DNA from: Oscillospiraceae bacterium | GTDB lineage: Bacteria; Bacillota_A; Clostridia; Oscillospirales; Oscillospiraceae | DNA length: 7,364 nucleotides | Assembly (NCBI GenBank): GCA_017455225.1 | Contig: JAFTBL010000123.1 | Coordinates: 1 to 7,364, forward strand | Reading direction: 5' to 3' | Notes under the pieces: model-generated | What the model was told of the DNA's origin: nothing | What the model saw: only the letters and a program-made list of their open reading frames with translations | Databases searched by the model: none | Made by a program: the position numbers and the translations under genes | Shown: piece by piece, positions 1 to 5,712 of the stretch | Numbering within the stretch: position 1 is the stretch's first letter | How the letters are laid out: the number at the start of each line of letters is the position of its first letter

Positions 1-306
1 ATCATCCCCGGCAAGCGCATGCCCGGCATGGGCGGCGCCATGGATCTGTGCGTGGGCGCCCGCAACTGCATCGTGTGCATGGAGCACACCGCCAAGGGCA
101 ACCCCAAGATCTTTGAGCGTTGCCGCCTGCCTCTGACCGCCTCTCACTGCGTGAACAAGATCATCACAGAGATGTGCGTGTTCGAGGTCACTGACAAGGG
201 CCTGCTGATGACCGAGATCAACCCCGAGTTCACCGTGGACGACGTCAAGGCCGCCACCGCCGCTCCCTTCGAGGTCGCTGCCGATCTCAAGAGCATGGTC
301 GACTGA
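1..306 (+). CDS. 3-oxoacid/butyrate-type CoA-transferase subunit B, C-terminal part
   Basis: This is the last 101 codons of a gene that begins before the window; the frame is open from base 1 to the TGA at 304-306. The protein matches the C-terminal part of the beta subunit of family I CoA-transferases (AtoA/ScoB/CtfB type), which move CoA between an acyl-CoA and acetate, acetoacetate or similar acids in the cytoplasm. Visible hallmarks are the GGAMDL segment (fragment residues 11-16), the MEHTAKG segment (27-33), the RLPLT segment (42-46) and a closing FEVAADLK stretch (90-97). The catalytic glutamate of the family lies nearer the N-terminus and is outside the window, so activity cannot be checked. 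The alpha subunit is normally encoded directly upstream. Codon choice is strongly biased to C/G-ending codons such as AAG, CTG, ATC and GTC, which suggests high expression. The exact acid substrate cannot be told from this part. Confidence 0.9.
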   Translation: MIPGKRMPGMGGAMDLCVGARNCIVCMEHTAKGNPKIFERCRLPLTASHCVNKIITEMCVFEVTDKGLLMTEINPEFTVDDVKAATAAPFEVAADLKSMVD

Positions 307-315
307 CATCTGCAC

Positions 316-353
316 AAAAAAGCACCTGCCGCAGCGCGGCAGGTGCTTTTTTA
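316..353. terminator. Bidirectional intrinsic terminator between convergent genes
   Basis: A perfect 11-bp GC-rich stem, GCACCTGCCGC (322-332) with GCGGCAGGTGC (336-346), closes on a 3-nt AGC loop. It is followed by a T run at 347-352 and preceded by an A run at 316-321, so it can terminate transcription from both sides. It serves the CoA-transferase gene, which stops 10 bp upstream, and probably also the convergent antiporter gene, which stops at 391. Confidence 0.93.
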
Positions 354-356
354 TTT

Positions 357-387
357 TGTCAGAAAACGGCGTAGCCGTCTTCTTTGA
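357..387. repeat. Degenerate palindromic motif related to the one at 2779-2809
   Basis: The left arm TGTCAGAAAACGGC (357-370) and right arm beginning GCCGTCTTC (374-382) flank a GTA loop; the core ACGGC/GCCGT pairs perfectly and the outer part is imperfect. Read on the minus strand, bases 378-357 match the plus strand of 2788-2809 at 20 of 22 positions. The motif lies immediately after the antiporter stop codon and could act as a first, weak terminator for that gene, because the stem is followed by TTTTC on the minus strand. Confidence 0.6.
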
Positions 388-390
388 TAT

Positions 391-1764
391 TCAGTCGTTC
401 TTTTTCCGCTTGCCGCGCCACTGCCGCAGCACGGCCAGCAGGATCACGGTCAGAGGCATCAGCAGGTTGTACACTGCGCAAGGGGCGTATTGCGCCGTGG
501 GTACCCCCAGCACCCCGGACATGAAAATGCCGCAGGTGTTCCACGGCACCAGCGCCGAGGTCAGCGCCCCGCCCACCGCCACGGCGACGCCCAGCTCCGT
601 GCGGGGCAGCCCCTGCCCGTCGAAGGCGGCGGCGAACATCCGCCCCGGCAGGGCGATGGCCACGTACTGATCCGGCAGCGCCACGTTCACCGCCGCGCAG
701 GAGATCACCGCGGCGCCGGTCAGCGCCGCCCGGCCCCGCAGCCGGCGGATCAGCGGCGCCATCAGCAGCTCCATCTGCCCCGTGTGCTCCATGATCCCGG
801 CAAAGGACATGGCCAGCACCACGATGGACACGGAGTACAGCATGGACAGTATCCCGCCTGCCGACAGCAGAGCGTCCAGCTCCGGAACCTCCGGCGCGGA
901 GAAGCCCGCCCACGCGCACCGCAGAAGCTCCGACGCCGTGGCGCCCTGTGCGGCGACGGCGTAAACACCGCCCGCCACGGCACCGATCAGCAGGCTGGGA
1001 ATGGCGTTCAGACGGCACAGGATGCAGATCAGCACCAGCGCCAGCGGGATAAAGGCGGCAAGCCCCGGCCGGAAGGTTTGCTCCAGCGCGGTCAGCACCG
1101 CGCCGATCTGCCCGCCCACGTCCGCCGAGGCGGCGTAGGGCGCGCCCAGCAGCGCGTAAACGCCCAGACACAGCAAAAACGTGGGCAGCGCCACCACGAA
1201 GATCCGCCGCACCAGCATAAAGACGTCCAGCTCCGCCACGGCGGCAGCCAGATTGGTGGAGTCGGCCATGGGGGAGAGCTTGTCACCCACATAGGCGCCG
1301 GAGATCACCGCGCCTGCCGCCAGCGGCAGGGGGATGCCCATGGCGGAGGCAATGCCCATCAGCGCCAGCCCCACGGTGCCGGCGGTGCCCCACGACCCCA
1401 GCGCCATGGACACGGCGGCGCACACCAGCACGGCGCTGGGCAGAAACAGCCGGGGCGTCAGCAGCCGCAGACCATAATATACCATGGCTGGCACCACGCC
1501 GGCGCGGATCCACACCCCCATCAGCACCCCGATCAGCAGCAGGATCACGATGGCGGAGCCGGCGGAGCGCACGCCCCGGACGGCACAGCGCAGTACCTCC
1601 CGCCACCCCACGCCGTGGAGCATCGCCGCCGCCGCGGCAAAGGCGCAGCCCAGCAGCAGCGGGATCTGCGGCTCCGTCTTCAGCACCGCCAGACATACGA
1701 ACATGGACACCGCCGTGCAGAGAAAGCCGATCAATGCCGCACGGACGGGGATCTTGTTTGCCAT
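391..1764 (-). CDS. nhaC: Na+/H+ antiporter, NhaC family
   Basis: This encodes a 457-residue multi-pass inner-membrane protein of the NhaC family, which exchanges Na+ for H+ (some relatives such as MleN couple organic-acid exchange to Na+/H+). The clearest signature is the stretch at residues 151-173, GAVISGAYVGDKLSPMADS followed by TNLA, and a second near the C-terminus, PWNTCG (407-412); both are typical of this family. Length is normal for NhaC. About a dozen hydrophobic segments are visible, starting near residues 8-28 and 34-49, and the protein ends in a short basic tail, KRKKND. The ATG at 1762-1764 has GGAGG (1782-1778 on the minus strand) with a rather long 13-nt spacing. A promoter lies just upstream, overlapping that of the divergent phzF-like gene. 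The gene is convergent with the CoA-transferase gene and looks monocistronic. The transported counter-substrate (Na+ alone, or an organic acid) cannot be decided from sequence. Confidence 0.9.
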   Translation of the reverse strand: MANKIPVRAALIGFLCTAVSMFVCLAVLKTEPQIPLLLGCAFAAAAAMLHGVGWREVLRCAVRGVRSAGSAIVILLLIGVLMGVWIRAGVVPAMVYYGLRLLTPRLFLPSAVLVCAAVSMALGSWGTAGTVGLALMGIASAMGIPLPLAAGAVISGAYVGDKLSPMADSTNLAAAVAELDVFMLVRRIFVVALPTFLLCLGVYALLGAPYAASADVGGQIGAVLTALEQTFRPGLAAFIPLALVLICILCRLNAIPSLLIGAVAGGVYAVAAQGATASELLRCAWAGFSAPEVPELDALLSAGGILSMLYSVSIVVLAMSFAGIMEHTGQMELLMAPLIRRLRGRAALTGAAVISCAAVNVALPDQYVAIALPGRMFAAAFDGQGLPRTELGVAVAVGGALTSALVPWNTCGIFMSGVLGVPTAQYAPCAVYNLLMPLTVILLAVLRQWRGKRKKND

Positions 1765-1798
1765 TTACCGCCAAATACCTCCGGAATTGTTTTTTTAC

Positions 1799-1828
1799 AG
1801 TATAGCAGAGCAAAGGGCTTGCCGTCAA
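1799..1828 (-). promoter_or_regulatory. Sigma-A-type promoter for the nhaC-type gene
   Basis: On the minus strand TTGACG (1828-1823) is followed after 18 nt by TATACT (1804-1799), each one base from consensus. Transcription would start near 1792, giving a leader of about 28 nt that contains the GGAGG ribosome binding site. The -35 box shares two bases with the -35 box of the opposing promoter. Confidence 0.75.
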
Positions 1829-1847
1829 GCCGCCCGCCGGATATAAT
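1819..1847 (+). promoter_or_regulatory. Sigma-A-type promoter for the phzF-like gene
   Basis: TTGCCG (1819-1824) and a perfect TATAAT (1842-1847) are separated by exactly 17 nt. Transcription would begin near 1854, leaving a very short leader of about 20 nt before the GTG start. The purine-rich stretch at 1854-1864 then serves as the ribosome binding region. A short inverted repeat, GGCTTG (1816-1821) and CAAGCC (1826-1831), surrounds the overlapping -35 boxes. Confidence 0.8.
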
Positions 1848-1872
1848 GGGGGCAGGAAAGGGGGTGCCCCGC

Positions 1873-2730
1873 GTGAAAGCATACGTGATGGACGCGTTTT
1901 CCACCCGGGTGTTCGGCGGCAATCAGGCCGGCGTGGTGCCGACAGATCGGGAGCTGCCCGACGAGCTGATGCGCCAGATCGCGGCGGAATTCAAGCACTC
2001 GGAGACCGTTTTCATCCGGCAGGAGGCCGGCAAGCCTGTAAGGCTGAAGTACTTTACACCCGCCGGAGAGGTCGACCTTTGCGGCCATGCCACCGTGGCT
2101 GCCTTCGCGCTGTTGCGGCAGCTGGGTCTGGTGGAGGACGGCCGGGTGATCGCCGCCACCCGCTCCGGGGAGCTGGCGGTGGACGTCAGCGGCAGCACGG
2201 TGTGGATGGACATGGCGCCCCCCAGGCCGGTGCGCACGCTGACGGTGGAGGAGGCGGCGGAGGTCTACGCCGCCTACGGCCTTTCACCGGCGGACGGGGT
2301 GCCGGGTCTGGTGCCCGCCATCGTGTCCACGGGTCTGCCGGACGTGATGCTGCCGGTGGCCTCCTTTGAGACGCTGATGGCGGCGGTGCAGGACGCTCCC
2401 GCCGTGACGGAGCTGAGCCGCCGGTGGGCGTGCGTGGGGGTGCATATGTTCTGCCTCGGCCAGCCGGGGGTCACGGCCCGGTGCAGCAACTTCGCGCCGC
2501 TGTACGACATCCCGGAGGAATGCGCCACCGGCACCTCCAACGGCGCGCTGACCTACTACCTCTACCAAAACGGCCTGCTGCGCCCGGAGGGGGAGAACGT
2601 CTTTTTGCAGGGCGAGCACATGGGCCGCCCCTCGGAGATCCGCACGCGCCTGACGGAAACGGCGGCGGGCGTGCGGGTGCGGGTAGGCGGCAGCGCCGTG
2701 ATGAGCATGTCCTGCGAAGTGCAGATCTGA
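1873..2730 (+). CDS. PhzF family isomerase/epimerase-like protein
   Basis: This encodes a 285-residue cytoplasmic protein of the PhzF family (diaminopimelate-epimerase fold, two similar domains facing a central active site). Members isomerise or epimerise small metabolites, but most, including this one, have no assigned substrate. Hallmarks are FGGNQAGVV (residues 14-22), the SETVF motif holding the family's catalytic glutamate (here E44), YFTPAGEVDLCGHAT (60-74), and in the second domain ECATGTSNGAL (216-226) and GEHMGRPSEI (247-256). Length is usual for the family. The GTG at 1873 is chosen because the protein then begins MKAYVMDAF, as relatives do; an in-frame GTG at 1864 is possible but would leave almost no leader, and an ATG at 1888 would cut into the first strand. 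The ribosome binding site is non-canonical (GGAAAGGGGG just upstream). The gene has its own promoter and looks monocistronic. No phenazine genes are nearby, so a role in phenazine synthesis is not implied. Confidence 0.9.
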   Translation: MKAYVMDAFSTRVFGGNQAGVVPTDRELPDELMRQIAAEFKHSETVFIRQEAGKPVRLKYFTPAGEVDLCGHATVAAFALLRQLGLVEDGRVIAATRSGELAVDVSGSTVWMDMAPPRPVRTLTVEEAAEVYAAYGLSPADGVPGLVPAIVSTGLPDVMLPVASFETLMAAVQDAPAVTELSRRWACVGVHMFCLGQPGVTARCSNFAPLYDIPEECATGTSNGALTYYLYQNGLLRPEGENVFLQGEHMGRPSEIRTRLTETAAGVRVRVGGSAVMSMSCEVQI

Positions 2731-2740
2731 CGATACGCAA

Positions 2741-2774
2741 CAAGCGGGGCTGACCGTTGGGTCAGCCCCGCTTG
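2741..2774 (+). terminator. Hairpin downstream of the phzF-like gene (left end of the element)
   Basis: The perfect 15-bp stem CAAGCGGGGCTGACC (2741-2755) with GGTCAGCCCCGCTTG (2760-2774) closes on a GTTG loop, 10 bp after the phzF stop. It has the strength of a terminator stem but no T run follows directly, so termination here is uncertain; the next T run is at 2800-2805. Confidence 0.6.
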
Positions 2775-2778
2775 GGAC

Positions 2779-2809
2779 TGTCAAAAAACGGCTATGCCGT
2801 TTTTTGACA
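2779..2809. terminator. Perfect palindrome with internal A and T runs
   Basis: The 14-base arms TGTCAAAAAACGGC (2779-2792) and GCCGTTTTTTGACA (2796-2809) flank a TAT loop. The core ACGGC/GCCGT stem bracketed by A6 and T6 could act as a small bidirectional intrinsic terminator. A related motif lies at 357-387. It is also the left boundary of the inner unit of the element. Confidence 0.55.
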
Positions 2810-2838
2810 AAAGGCTTGCAGCCTACTCCGAGCACACT

Positions 2839-2859
2839 TTGTCCGCCTTTGGCGGACAA
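2839..2859. repeat. Internal hairpin of the element
   Basis: TTGTCCGCC (2839-2847) and GGCGGACAA (2851-2859) form a perfect 9-bp stem with a TTT loop. It lies between two copies of GCACAC (2832-2837 and 2863-2868). Confidence 0.7.
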
Positions 2860-2885
2860 TTCGCACACTCCGTAGTCTGAGAGGT

Positions 2886-2918
2886 GTGATTTCTGACGCG
2901 CATGTCGTCAGAAATCAC
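2886..2918. repeat. Internal hairpin of the element
   Basis: GTGATTTCTGACG (2886-2898) and CGTCAGAAATCAC (2906-2918) form a perfect 13-bp stem with a 7-nt loop. There is no T run on either side, so this is not a typical terminator. It is the longest stem inside the inner unit. Confidence 0.75.
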
Positions 2919-2930
2919 GATGAAAATATC

Positions 2931-2952
2931 TTCCACCGCTGCGGCGGCGGAA
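2931..2952. repeat. Internal imperfect hairpin of the element
   Basis: TTCCACCGC (2931-2939) pairs with GCGGCGGAA (2944-2952) with one mismatch around a TGCG loop. It lies just inside the right boundary of the inner unit. Confidence 0.5.
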
Positions 2953-2978
2953 CTCTGCGAGGCTTTTTTGACAAGCTG

Positions 2979-3010
2979 ACGCGGGGCTGACCCAACGGTC
3001 AGCCCCGCGT
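2979..3010 (-). terminator. Hairpin downstream of the DMT transporter gene (right end of the element)
   Basis: The perfect 14-bp stem ACGCGGGGCTGACC (2979-2992) with GGTCAGCCCCGCGT (2997-3010) closes on a CAAC loop and begins 15 bp past the transporter stop codon. It is the inverted copy of the hairpin at 2741-2774. On the minus strand it is not directly followed by a T run, so it is a likely but incomplete terminator for the LCP-transporter unit. Confidence 0.6.
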
Positions 3011-3025
3011 GTTGCGTATATACTG

Positions 3026-3904
3026 CTATTTTCGATCCGCCAGCACCAGTCCCAGCGTGATCAGCACCGCGCCGGCGAGCCCCATCCACGTGATGCCCTC
3101 CTGCAGCACCAGCCAGCCCACCAGCAGCGTGACGAAGGGGGAGAGGTACATATAGTTGCTGGTGACCACCATGCCCAGCCGCTTGATGGCCACGTTCCAC
3201 ACGGCGAAGCACACCGCGTTGCCCAGCACGCTCAAAAAGATCCAGCTCAAAAGCACGTTGGTGTGGGTGAACAGGGGCGCAAGCTCCGGCATGCCGTCGG
3301 TCAGCAGCATGATGGGCACGGCGGTGAGGAACGACCAGAGCATGGTGCGCCGGGTGACCAGAAAGCTGTCGTACTTTTCCGAAAGGGACTTGACCAACAG
3401 CGTGTAGACCGACCACAAAATGGCCGCGCCCAGCGCCAGCAGGTCGCCCAGCGGGCGCAGGTGCAGGTTCAGACTGCCGTTGAGCACCACCAGCACCACG
3501 CCCACGATGGCCACCGCCGAGCCGACCCAGACCATGCGGCCCAGCCGCTCGCCCGTGCGGCTGAACAGGTGCGCCAGCAGCAGCGTGAAGATGGGGGACA
3601 GGGACACGATGATGCTGACGGTGGCGGCGTAGGAGTAGTTGAGCGCCTGATTCTGCACGAAGAAGTACACGCTGCCGCCGGTGAGACCCACCAGCAGGAA
3701 CTGCAGCTCCTCCCGCCACGACACCTTCAGCGTCTTGGGGCGCAGGATCCACAGCGTCACGTAGGCCAGCACCATGCGGATGGGAACGACCTGGGAGGCG
3801 GTGAAAACGGAGAGCATCTCCTTGGTCAGCACGTAGCAGCTGCCCCACACGATCACGGTGAACAGCGCCAAAAAATGGCCCGTCAGCTTTTGGGACGTAG
3901 ACAC
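3026..3904 (-). CDS. DMT-superfamily (EamA-type) transporter
   Basis: This encodes a 292-residue membrane protein with two tandem EamA repeats (about residues 8-142 and 152-290), giving roughly ten transmembrane helices, as expected for the drug/metabolite transporter superfamily. The N-terminal helix has the common FTVIVWGSCYVLTK pattern (15-28), and the second repeat ends in the typical run YLSPFVTLLVGWLVLQE (253-269), with its conserved glutamate before the final helix. Length is normal. Members usually export amino acids, nucleosides or other metabolites; no substrate can be assigned here. Translation starts at GTG (3904-3902), supported by AAGGAGG (3918-3912) at an ideal 7-nt spacing. 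The gene begins 37 bp after the LCP gene stop with no promoter visible between them, so the two are probably co-transcribed. Its 3' end abuts the hairpin-rich element. Confidence 0.9.
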   Translation of the reverse strand: MSTSQKLTGHFLALFTVIVWGSCYVLTKEMLSVFTASQVVPIRMVLAYVTLWILRPKTLKVSWREELQFLLVGLTGGSVYFFVQNQALNYSYAATVSIIVSLSPIFTLLLAHLFSRTGERLGRMVWVGSAVAIVGVVLVVLNGSLNLHLRPLGDLLALGAAILWSVYTLLVKSLSEKYDSFLVTRRTMLWSFLTAVPIMLLTDGMPELAPLFTHTNVLLSWIFLSVLGNAVCFAVWNVAIKRLGMVVTSNYMYLSPFVTLLVGWLVLQEGITWMGLAGAVLITLGLVLADRK

Positions 3905-3941
3905 AGTGGGTCCTCCTTGTGTACGTGGGATTGATCGCGGC

Positions 3942-5483
3942 TCACTGGGCAGGCACCTGCGGCGTTTCGCCGTTGAGCACCTGCTGGATGAGATCCCGGG
4001 CGGTGTTTACCGTCTCGTAGTCCGGCGGCATGACCCATGCCACACCGGCGCTGTAGGTGGGCTGCATGGTGTTGCCGTCGCCCATACCTACGGCGTAGGT
4101 GGTCACGTTCCAGCCCTGCATGTCCTTTTGCTGCATCTGCACCAGCGCAGCGATCTCCTCATAGGTCAGATTGGTAATAAAGGCGTCCGCCACCGCGTTG
4201 AGCACGTCCTGATAGCGGGACAGGATGGCGGGGGAGATCGCCTTGTTCACGATGCCCCGGATGACCTCCATCTGGTTGCGGCCGCGCTGCATATCGCCGT
4301 CCCGGAAGGCGTAGCGCTCCCGGGAGAAGGCCAGCGCCTCCCGCCCGGTCAGATGCACCGGCCCCTCCGGGAAGGAGTAGGCGATGCCGTCCACCAGATA
4401 GCCGTACTCGTTGGGGATCTCCATGGTGTTGGTGGTGAAGGCCATGGGAGAGTTCACGTCCACGCCGCCCAGCGCGTCCACGATGTCCACCAGACCGAAG
4501 AAGTTGAGGCGCACGTAGTAGGGGATCTCTACGTTGTAAAGATCTGCCAGCGTGCCCATGCTCTCCTCAATGCCGTAGACGCCGGCGTGGGTCAGCTTGT
4601 CCATCTTCCCGTTCATGTGCAGGGGCACGTAGTAGTCGCGGGGCGTGTTGATCAGCAGGATCTGATGGGTGCGGGGATTGATCACCGCCAGAATGTTCAC
4701 GTCGCTGTTGCTGTTGACGGAGAGGTTGCTGTTGCGGGCGTCGATGCCGTTGCAGAACACCACGAAGGGCTTGCGGGTCACGTCCTCCCGGTTGGTGTCG
4801 ATGACGATCTCCCGGGTGATCTCGTGCTCGTAGATGATCTTGGTCTGGCGGGAGAAATCAGCGTAATCCTCGTTGCTCTCCAGCAGCGTCAGATACCCCT
4901 TGTTGAGGATGATGGCGTCCACCTCATCGTCGTACAGGGCGTCCGCCAGACGGAAGATGTCGTCGAAGGAGGCGTCCTTCACGTCCTGCAGCTCGGCCTT
5001 GATGTGCTCCATCAGCGTGTCGGTGTTCTCCCGGTCCAGCTCGGCGGCGTAGCCGAAGGTGTAACCCTCGGTGTCCGCCAGCTCCTGGGCCGGGTCGTCC
5101 GCCGTGACGATGACGGCGATGATATCGCTTTTCACCGTGCGGCCGCTGATGCGGCTCAGGGCGCTTTGCAGGCTGCCCGCCGCGCCGACGCCCCACAGCA
5201 TGGCCACGCATAGCAGCAGCGCCACCGCGCCGCCCAGCACCTTGCCCAGCTTGCTGCGCCGCACCGGCAGCAGCACGAATACGCTGACGGCCGCCAGAAC
5301 CAGCAGCGCCACCATGATCAGCCCCAGCGTGCTGTTTGACAGCATGCCGGTGGCCATCACTCTGGCAAACAGGATCAGACTGCACACCAGCAGCGCCCCC
5401 ATGGCGCCGATGCCGAACCAGTCCGCTCCGGTGGGCGCGCCCTCCCGGGCGGCATGACGGTGATTATCTTCCAATCGACTCAT
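3942..5483 (-). CDS. LytR-CpsA-Psr (LCP) family cell-wall glycopolymer transferase
   Basis: This encodes a 513-residue membrane-anchored protein. Three hydrophobic helices (about residues 22-44, 52-72, 79-103) are followed by an extracytoplasmic region. The LCP catalytic domain spans about residues 240-415, with SDVNILAV (260-267), LLINTPRDYYVPL (276-288, containing the R282-D283 pair), the HAGVYGIEESM region (299-309), LTGREALAFSRERY (378-391) and GDMQRGRNQ (396-404). The arginines and aspartates of these motifs bind the pyrophosphate-lipid donor in characterised LCP proteins, which transfer teichoic acid-like or capsular polymers from a lipid carrier to peptidoglycan. Residues 118-240 form an extra extracellular segment not part of the core LCP fold. 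The ATG at 5483-5481 has AGGAG (5494-5490) at 6 nt. The gene probably leads an operon with the DMT transporter and is divergent from a nucleotidyltransferase gene that may supply activated sugar. Confidence 0.92.
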   Translation of the reverse strand: MSRLEDNHRHAAREGAPTGADWFGIGAMGALLVCSLILFARVMATGMLSNSTLGLIMVALLVLAAVSVFVLLPVRRSKLGKVLGGAVALLLCVAMLWGVGAAGSLQSALSRISGRTVKSDIIAVIVTADDPAQELADTEGYTFGYAAELDRENTDTLMEHIKAELQDVKDASFDDIFRLADALYDDEVDAIILNKGYLTLLESNEDYADFSRQTKIIYEHEITREIVIDTNREDVTRKPFVVFCNGIDARNSNLSVNSNSDVNILAVINPRTHQILLINTPRDYYVPLHMNGKMDKLTHAGVYGIEESMGTLADLYNVEIPYYVRLNFFGLVDIVDALGGVDVNSPMAFTTNTMEIPNEYGYLVDGIAYSFPEGPVHLTGREALAFSRERYAFRDGDMQRGRNQMEVIRGIVNKAISPAILSRYQDVLNAVADAFITNLTYEEIAALVQMQQKDMQGWNVTTYAVGMGDGNTMQPTYSAGVAWVMPPDYETVNTARDLIQQVLNGETPQVPAQ

Positions 5484-5504
5484 AAACTGCTCCTTAGATA
5501 CACT

Positions 5505-5521
5505 GCGCCCCGGCGGGGCGC
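5505..5521 (-). promoter_or_regulatory. GC-rich hairpin in the LCP leader
   Basis: GCGCCCC (5505-5511) and GGGGCGC (5515-5521) form a perfect 7-bp GC stem with a 3-nt loop, ending 10 nt before the LCP ribosome binding site on the minus strand. There is no T run, so it is not a terminator. It could slow translation initiation or stabilise the mRNA 5' end; the function is inferred. Confidence 0.4.
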
Positions 5522-5545
5522 GGGATCGTGCCGTGTCAACTCCAT

Positions 5546-5551
5546 ATTATA
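5546..5551 (-). promoter_or_regulatory. Likely -10 box of the LCP promoter
   Basis: On the minus strand a perfect TATAAT is read at 5551-5546 in an AT-rich patch upstream of the LCP gene. At 17-nt spacing the -35 position holds TGGATT, a poor match. A start near 5539 would give a leader of about 55 nt that includes the GC hairpin. The weak -35 suggests either modest activity or help from an activator. Confidence 0.4.
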
Positions 5552-5634
5552 TACCTGTTGCGCCGTAAAATCCAGCATAAAATGCGCGGCCGTCCGCTTT
5601 TTTCGACGTTTGCCCCTTCTGCCGGGAAAGGTGG

Positions 5635-5663
5635 TTGAACAGGGGGACAAAGTGTGCTATACT
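5635..5663 (+). promoter_or_regulatory. Sigma-A-type promoter for the nucleotidyltransferase gene
   Basis: TTGAAC (5635-5640) and TATACT (5658-5663) are 17 nt apart, and TG one base before the -10 box gives an extended -10 element. Transcription would start near 5670. The leader contains a small perfect hairpin, CCGGC (5677-5681) with GCCGG (5686-5690), directly before the AAGGAG ribosome binding site at 5695-5700. Confidence 0.75.
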
Positions 5664-5712
5664 GCAGGTGCAAAGACCGGCTGCGGCCGGAGAGAAGGAG
5701 AATCAGGAAAAA

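Larger units (their letters stand above)
2733..3019. repeat. Composite hairpin-rich intergenic element with 39-bp inverted ends
   Basis: This fills nearly the whole gap between the convergent phzF-like and DMT genes (stop codons end at 2730 and 3026). The left end (2733-2771) and the reverse complement of the right end (2981-3019) match at 38 of 39 bases, and each end is itself a hairpin. Inside lies a unit bounded by TGTCAAAAAA (2779-2788) and TTTTTTGACA (2964-2973). It contains further hairpins at 2779-2809, 2813-2823, 2839-2859, 2886-2918 and 2931-2952. No transposase, convincing gene or obvious target-site duplication is seen. It may be a non-autonomous mobile or interspersed repeat, a structured RNA region, or an elaborate double terminator. 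The structure is seen directly; the identity is inferred. Confidence 0.7.

Noticed and set aside
490..1872. Long open frame on the plus strand continuous with the phzF-like gene, opposite the antiporter gene
   Set aside because: It is the GC-rich antisense shadow of nhaC, low-complexity in composition (rich in R, G, H, Q, P). The phzF-like promoter at 1819-1847 and family alignment place the true start at 1873.
2823..2976. Minus-strand open frame through the hairpin element, ending in a peptide with a CANCPP motif
   Set aside because: The frame is open only because it continues a shadow of the DMT gene. It has no independent ribosome binding site, and the sequence is explained by inverted repeats rather than coding constraint.
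2733..3019. CRISPR array or insertion sequence
   Set aside because: The repeats are inverted and of different sequences, with no regularly spaced direct repeats. There is no transposase and no evident target-site duplication, so neither name is justified.
3858..5213. 451-codon open frame antisense to the LCP gene
   Set aside because: Its composition (repeated H, V, G, D) is typical of the reverse of a GC-rich gene, and it overlaps the well-supported LCP protein throughout.
5534..5539. Perfect TTGACA on the minus strand upstream of the LCP gene
   Set aside because: At 16-19 nt downstream there is only GC-rich hairpin sequence and no -10 box, so it cannot form a standard promoter.
5586..5603. 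Small GCGG/CCGC stem followed by six Ts on the plus strand
   Set aside because: The stem is only 4 bp and no plus-strand gene ends nearby, so a terminator is not supported.
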